From contig JACMRP010000244.1 in the NCBI GenBank assembly GCA_014376325.1, positions 1-7,761 on the forward strand: DNA of 7,761 nt, read 5' to 3'. The stretch comes from Pseudobdellovibrionaceae bacterium (GTDB taxonomy: Bacteria > Bdellovibrionota > Bdellovibrionia > Bdellovibrionales > Bdellovibrionaceae). Below are positions 5,327 through 7,761 of this stretch, one piece after another. Position 1 is the stretch's first letter, and each line of letters opens with the position of its first letter. The notes under the pieces are model-generated. The model made no database searches, was not told where the DNA came from, and was given only the letters and a program-made list of their open reading frames with translations. The translations under genes and the position numbers were made by a program.

Positions 5327-6187
5327 ATGATTTTTCTTTTTTCTCTGTTCGTTAGTTTTGCGCAAGCCCAGACTTCAGCAGACTATATTCAGAAGAATGC
5401 GCAGGTCGTTAGCGGAGTCTCGCTTCCGACGTCCGCGCTCAGCGAATTGTCGGCAAGCAAGCTCGTGCTGCTGGGGGATTTTCACGGCACGACTGAAATT
5501 CCTATGGCGGTGTTTGATATTCTGAAAAGTCTTTCGGCCGGTGAAAAAATTGATTTTGGAATAGAGTTCCCTGAAGAAATTCAGCCCGCCGTGGACGCTT
5601 TTCTTGCGAACGGCGATTCGAAAGTACTTAGCAACACGACGTTTTTTCAAGATATATCTAGGCACTCCGGCAAGGCGAGTGTCGCGATGGTGGAGCTTCT
5701 TTCGAAATTGCGTTCACTCAAGAACGTGAAGGTTTTTTGTTTTGATGTTAACTCGGGGAGTATTTTAGATTCGAAAGAACGTGAAACCGCCCTCGCGAAA
5801 ACGATTCTTAAAAAGATGCGTAAACTAAATCGTAATAAAACCGTCATCTTCACGGGCAACGTGCACTCAAGAATTGTCCGCGGTGTGCCTTGGGATCCTG
5901 CTTACCCCGCAATGGGTTCGGAAATCTTGCGCCTGTCGAATTCCTTGGATCAGATTGGAACGCCGGCCAGTGTGCTGTTTAGACTTGGTAAAGGCTCCGC
6001 ATTTAACTGCCTGGTTTTAAACGGCCGGGAGGAGTGCGCCACGCATGACTTTGATTATTCAATGTCGGTTTATTTCAGCACCGTCGTCGGCAACTATTTT
6101 TTGGTTGAACCTCAAATTACGGATGGTCACAACTTTAGTTTTATACTTCAGACCGTCGGTGCTTCTGCCCCTTTTAGTTCATTGTAA
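5327..6187 (+). CDS. Secreted ChaN/Tiki-superfamily-like protein
   Basis: This 286-residue protein probably belongs to the ChaN/TraB/erythromycin-esterase-like (Tiki) superfamily. Landmarks are LLGDFHGTTE at 48-57 (the G-x-x-H-G motif), FGIEFPEE at 77-84 and FTGNVHSR at 175-182, in the order and spacing seen in that fold. These conserved His and Glu residues cluster at a metal or haem site in characterised relatives. The exact activity is unknown here; ChaN itself binds haem at the outer membrane. Residues 1-14 are a short Sec signal ending AQA, with no basic residue near the start and no lipobox. The start is constrained: the TAG of the S1 gene lies in the same frame, only one codon upstream. 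The ribosome binding site is weak (AGAAGAAG in the last S1 codons), so translational coupling to the S1 gene is likely. Three cysteines (138, 228, 237) are present. Confidence 0.7.
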   Translation: MIFLFSLFVSFAQAQTSADYIQKNAQVVSGVSLPTSALSELSASKLVLLGDFHGTTEIPMAVFDILKSLSAGEKIDFGIEFPEEIQPAVDAFLANGDSKVLSNTTFFQDISRHSGKASVAMVELLSKLRSLKNVKVFCFDVNSGSILDSKERETALAKTILKKMRKLNRNKTVIFTGNVHSRIVRGVPWDPAYPAMGSEILRLSNSLDQIGTPASVLFRLGKGSAFNCLVLNGREECATHDFDYSMSVYFSTVVGNYFLVEPQITDGHNFSFILQTVGASAPFSSL

Positions 6188-6199
6188 GCGGAACTTTAG

Positions 6200-6598
6200 A
6201 TGTTTATTGCGACCTTGCTTTTCTCTTTCGGTGCCTGGGCTTGCGAGCCGGGCCCACTTGCTCCGATGGTGCTGTCGCCAACCAAAAATCACGTTTTAGA
6301 AATCAGTAAATTCCAGGAAGTGATATTGGATGGCGGCACCACGCTGCCAAAGATTACGGGCATTCAGGGCAAGGGTCCTAAAGGCAAACCGATGCTCAGC
6401 GTGATGTCCGGGCTGCAGGTCCTTGAGAAGGGCACAATGAAAAGTTACCCGCATCGCATTTCCTTTAAGATGAATGACGCCGAGGCAGACTGGGAGCGAC
6501 CGGTTGAAGTGAAGTACTCGTACGGCGGCAAAGACTTCTTGATGAACCTTGCTTGGAGCAAATCCAAGACAGAGTGTGCCGACGGCAAGACCAAATAG
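6200..6598 (+). CDS. Small secreted two-cysteine protein of unknown function
   Basis: The predicted protein has 132 residues and no family I recognise. Residues 1-14 form a short hydrophobic signal ending AWA, with the mature protein beginning at Cys15. The sequence before that Cys (GAWAC) is a poor lipobox because Leu is absent at -3, so ordinary signal peptidase cleavage is more likely than lipidation, though not certain. The second cysteine is Cys126 near the C-terminus, and a single disulfide tying the two ends together is plausible. The start is fixed by an in-frame TAG directly before the ATG, and the upstream purine-rich sequence (GCGGAA) is a weak ribosome binding site. The gene lies 12 bases after the ChaN-like gene and is probably the last gene of the operon. 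No convincing terminator follows in the 46 bases to the convergent gene. Confidence 0.72.
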   Translation: MFIATLLFSFGAWACEPGPLAPMVLSPTKNHVLEISKFQEVILDGGTTLPKITGIQGKGPKGKPMLSVMSGLQVLEKGTMKSYPHRISFKMNDAEADWERPVEVKYSYGGKDFLMNLAWSKSKTECADGKTK

Positions 6599-6644
6599 GC
6601 CCGGCGCGATTTGCGCAGCGCATGCCTAAAAAGAATGCCATACC

Positions 6645-7391
6645 TTAGTGGCCGGAGTACCAGTCGTAGCCGTTTTCGGTCCAGTAGTCCCTTGGGCGAT
6701 TTTCGGCGAGAAATATTTTTCCGATGCGCTTCAGGTTTTTGATTCCGTACTTGATAGGAATGATCAGGCGTAAGGGCTCGCCGTGTTCGGGGCCTAGTGG
6801 TTTGCCGAACATTTGATCCACGAGCATCGTTTGTTGGTGAAGCATGCTTTCCATGTCGATGCTGACGTAGTATTCAGCGTCGGGAGTTTCGAGACCTACG
6901 TACGGGAGCCGCATGCCTTCCGGATCGATAGCGGCCAGAAAATCCGAAAACTTAATTCCTTCGTAGGTGATCGGTGTACTCCAGCCTTCGACGCAGCGGA
7001 ATTCTGCGTTGGACGATGACCTTGCGAACTTTTGCAGGTCGCTCAAGCTCAAAGTTTTTTTCACGTACGGTGATTCGTATTCCAGTTTCCAGTTTTTTAA
7101 ATCAGCGGGCTCTTCGAGGCCTTCTTGGCCATTCGTGCGCATCGTGCTTCCCGGTGCGGGTTCTGCATCCAGAGTGTTGGCGCGGTCTGATTTTACGAAT
7201 CGTTTCCAAAACTTTTCGTTCGCCTTAAATCCCGCTCTGAGCGGGGACTGAATGTCGCCGTCCGGTTCGCTATTAAAGATCCAGCCGATACCGAGAGCTG
7301 CGGTTAAGGCGGTTAGACCTAAGAATACGAACGAGCGGCGATTCTGTGAAGTGAAATCCTTTTGGGTGACGACCTTCTTAACAATTTTCAC
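6645..7391 (-). CDS. Molybdopterin-dependent oxidoreductase, sulfite oxidase/YedY fold
   Basis: This is a periplasm-facing molybdenum cofactor enzyme of the sulfite oxidase/MsrP (YedY) fold. The 248-residue protein starts with a basic region and a twin-arginine segment NRRSFVF at 17-23, followed by a hydrophobic helix (about 21-39). There is no clear AxA cleavage site, so it may stay anchored. Cys133 in EFRCVEGWSTPI matches the molybdenum-ligand cysteine. PLGPEHGEPLRL (198-209) and PIKYGIKNLKRI (212-223) are family landmarks near the cofactor and interface, and the end NRPRDYWTENGYDWY is typical of small members. GTG at 7389-7391 is chosen as the start because AAGGA (7399-7403) lies seven bases upstream. 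An ATG at 7425-7427 has no ribosome binding site and would overlap the upstream gene by 50 bases. With GTG the overlap is 14 bases, indicating coupling to the cytochrome b gene. The substrate is not determined; methionine sulfoxide or another oxo-compound is possible. Confidence 0.85.
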   Translation of the reverse strand: MKIVKKVVTQKDFTSQNRRSFVFLGLTALTAALGIGWIFNSEPDGDIQSPLRAGFKANEKFWKRFVKSDRANTLDAEPAPGSTMRTNGQEGLEEPADLKNWKLEYESPYVKKTLSLSDLQKFARSSSNAEFRCVEGWSTPITYEGIKFSDFLAAIDPEGMRLPYVGLETPDAEYYVSIDMESMLHQQTMLVDQMFGKPLGPEHGEPLRLIIPIKYGIKNLKRIGKIFLAENRPRDYWTENGYDWYSGH

Positions 7392-7761
7392 TTTTGATTC
7401 CTTGAGCTTTTTGCACTTCGCTCCCATCGACTTTTTCGTAACCGGTCACCATGGAGCGAAAGTTATTCCAGCCAGATTTAATAACCTGAAAAATATGAAC
7501 TAGGAAAAATAGGCTCAAAAGTACGGTCACGATAAAGTGCACGAGCCTGGCGCCCTCGTAACCTCCGAAGAGGCTCGTCAGTGACTGAAACTGAACCGGT
7601 TTGTAAATCGATAATCCCGTCATAATTTGCAGAATTCCCATGAGTAACACGGAGGAGTACGCAATCTTTTGGGCGCCGTTAAATTTTGACTGCTTTGGCA
7701 GATTCTTCTTCAAGCCCAAGTCATGCAAGGTCACCAAGATTGCGTCCTTGAAGTTTTTTAA
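7378..7761 (-). CDS. Cytochrome b561-type membrane subunit, 5' end outside window
   Basis: This is the C-terminal part of a haem-b membrane protein of the cytochrome b561/Ni-Fe-hydrogenase b-subunit type. The frame is open to the right edge of the window, so the N-terminal half (first membrane helices) is missing from view. The visible 127 residues include the segment KFNGAQKIAY (about 26-35), a typical loop before the third helix. Two membrane helices follow, at about 33-52 and 71-94. The last helix carries two histidines 14 residues apart (HFIV...LVHIF), which are candidate haem ligands. The C-terminus is a polar cytoplasmic tail. It overlaps the downstream molybdoenzyme gene, and the pair likely passes electrons from the quinone pool to the periplasmic molybdenum site. 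An internal TTG near 7737 should not be taken as the start. Confidence 0.8.
   Translation of the reverse strand, partial: LKNFKDAILVTLHDLGLKKNLPKQSKFNGAQKIAYSSVLLMGILQIMTGLSIYKPVQFQSLTSLFGGYEGARLVHFIVTVLLSLFFLVHIFQVIKSGWNNFRSMVTGYEKVDGSEVQKAQGIKSENC

Noticed and set aside
6601..6626. GC-rich GCGC repeats after the 6200-6598 gene as a terminator
   Set aside because: Only short, competing stems are possible and no T-run follows on either strand, so a rho-independent terminator is not supported.
7392..7427. ATG start at 7425-7427 for the molybdoenzyme
   Set aside because: There is no ribosome binding site, and it would create a 50-base overlap. The GTG at 7389-7391 has AAGGA at ideal spacing.
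1..7761. CRISPR array, mobile element, tRNA or phage module
   Set aside because: I saw no regularly spaced repeats, no transposase or integrase motifs, no terminal inverted repeats with target duplications and no cloverleaf-like segment.

Overview
The window looks like chromosomal backbone of a Gram-negative, double-membrane bacterium. Six of the eight complete genes encode products with an export signal (five Sec or lipoprotein signals and one twin-arginine-type N-terminus). There is an OmpA-type peptidoglycan-anchored lipoprotein, a periplasmic-type molybdenum oxidoreductase, and a strong sigma-54 type promoter. Codon and protein style (Lys/Ser-rich secreted proteins, about 50% GC, clear AAGGAG-type ribosome binding sites) is compatible with a Bdellovibrio-like predatory bacterium. 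That assignment is an impression from style, not a proof. I see no transposase, integrase, phage gene, CRISPR array, tRNA or rRNA. No stretch longer than 300 bases lacks a gene.

Layout. (a) 1-1673: the 3' tail of a probable plus-strand gene meets, tail to tail, a minus-strand gene for a cysteine-rich secreted protein of unknown function. Upstream of that on the same strand is pyrE (orotate phosphoribosyltransferase). (b) 1674-1820: a divergent control region between pyrE and an exported dienelactone-hydrolase-family protein, carrying a 9-bp inverted repeat whose arms sit on the promoter-like boxes. (c) 2598-2761: a compact control region with a near-consensus sigma-54 (-24/-12) promoter and several palindromes, driving a small secreted protein of unknown function (2762-3223). 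(d) 3251-3282: a strong bidirectional terminator shared with the convergent OmpA/glycine-zipper lipoprotein gene (3313-3969, minus). (e) 3970-4120: a second divergent region, then a probable three-gene plus-strand operon (4121-6598): a four-domain S1 RNA-binding protein, a secreted ChaN/Tiki-superfamily-like protein that starts one codon after the S1 stop in the same frame, and a small secreted two-cysteine protein. (f) 6645-7761, minus: a cytochrome b561-type membrane subunit (cut by the window edge) followed, with a short overlap, by a sulfite-oxidase/YedY-fold molybdopterin enzyme. Together these form a likely membrane-to-periplasm electron transfer pair.

The most interesting regulatory signal is at 2672-2761. 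A sigma-54 promoter is bracketed by two near-identical 12-bp palindromes spaced 62 bp centre to centre (about six helical turns), and the downstream copy would form a hairpin at the very start of the mRNA next to the ribosome binding site. No clearly new defence or mobile system is visible. The least-explained proteins are the 315-aa eight-cysteine secreted protein and the small secreted proteins at 2762-3223 and 6200-6598.
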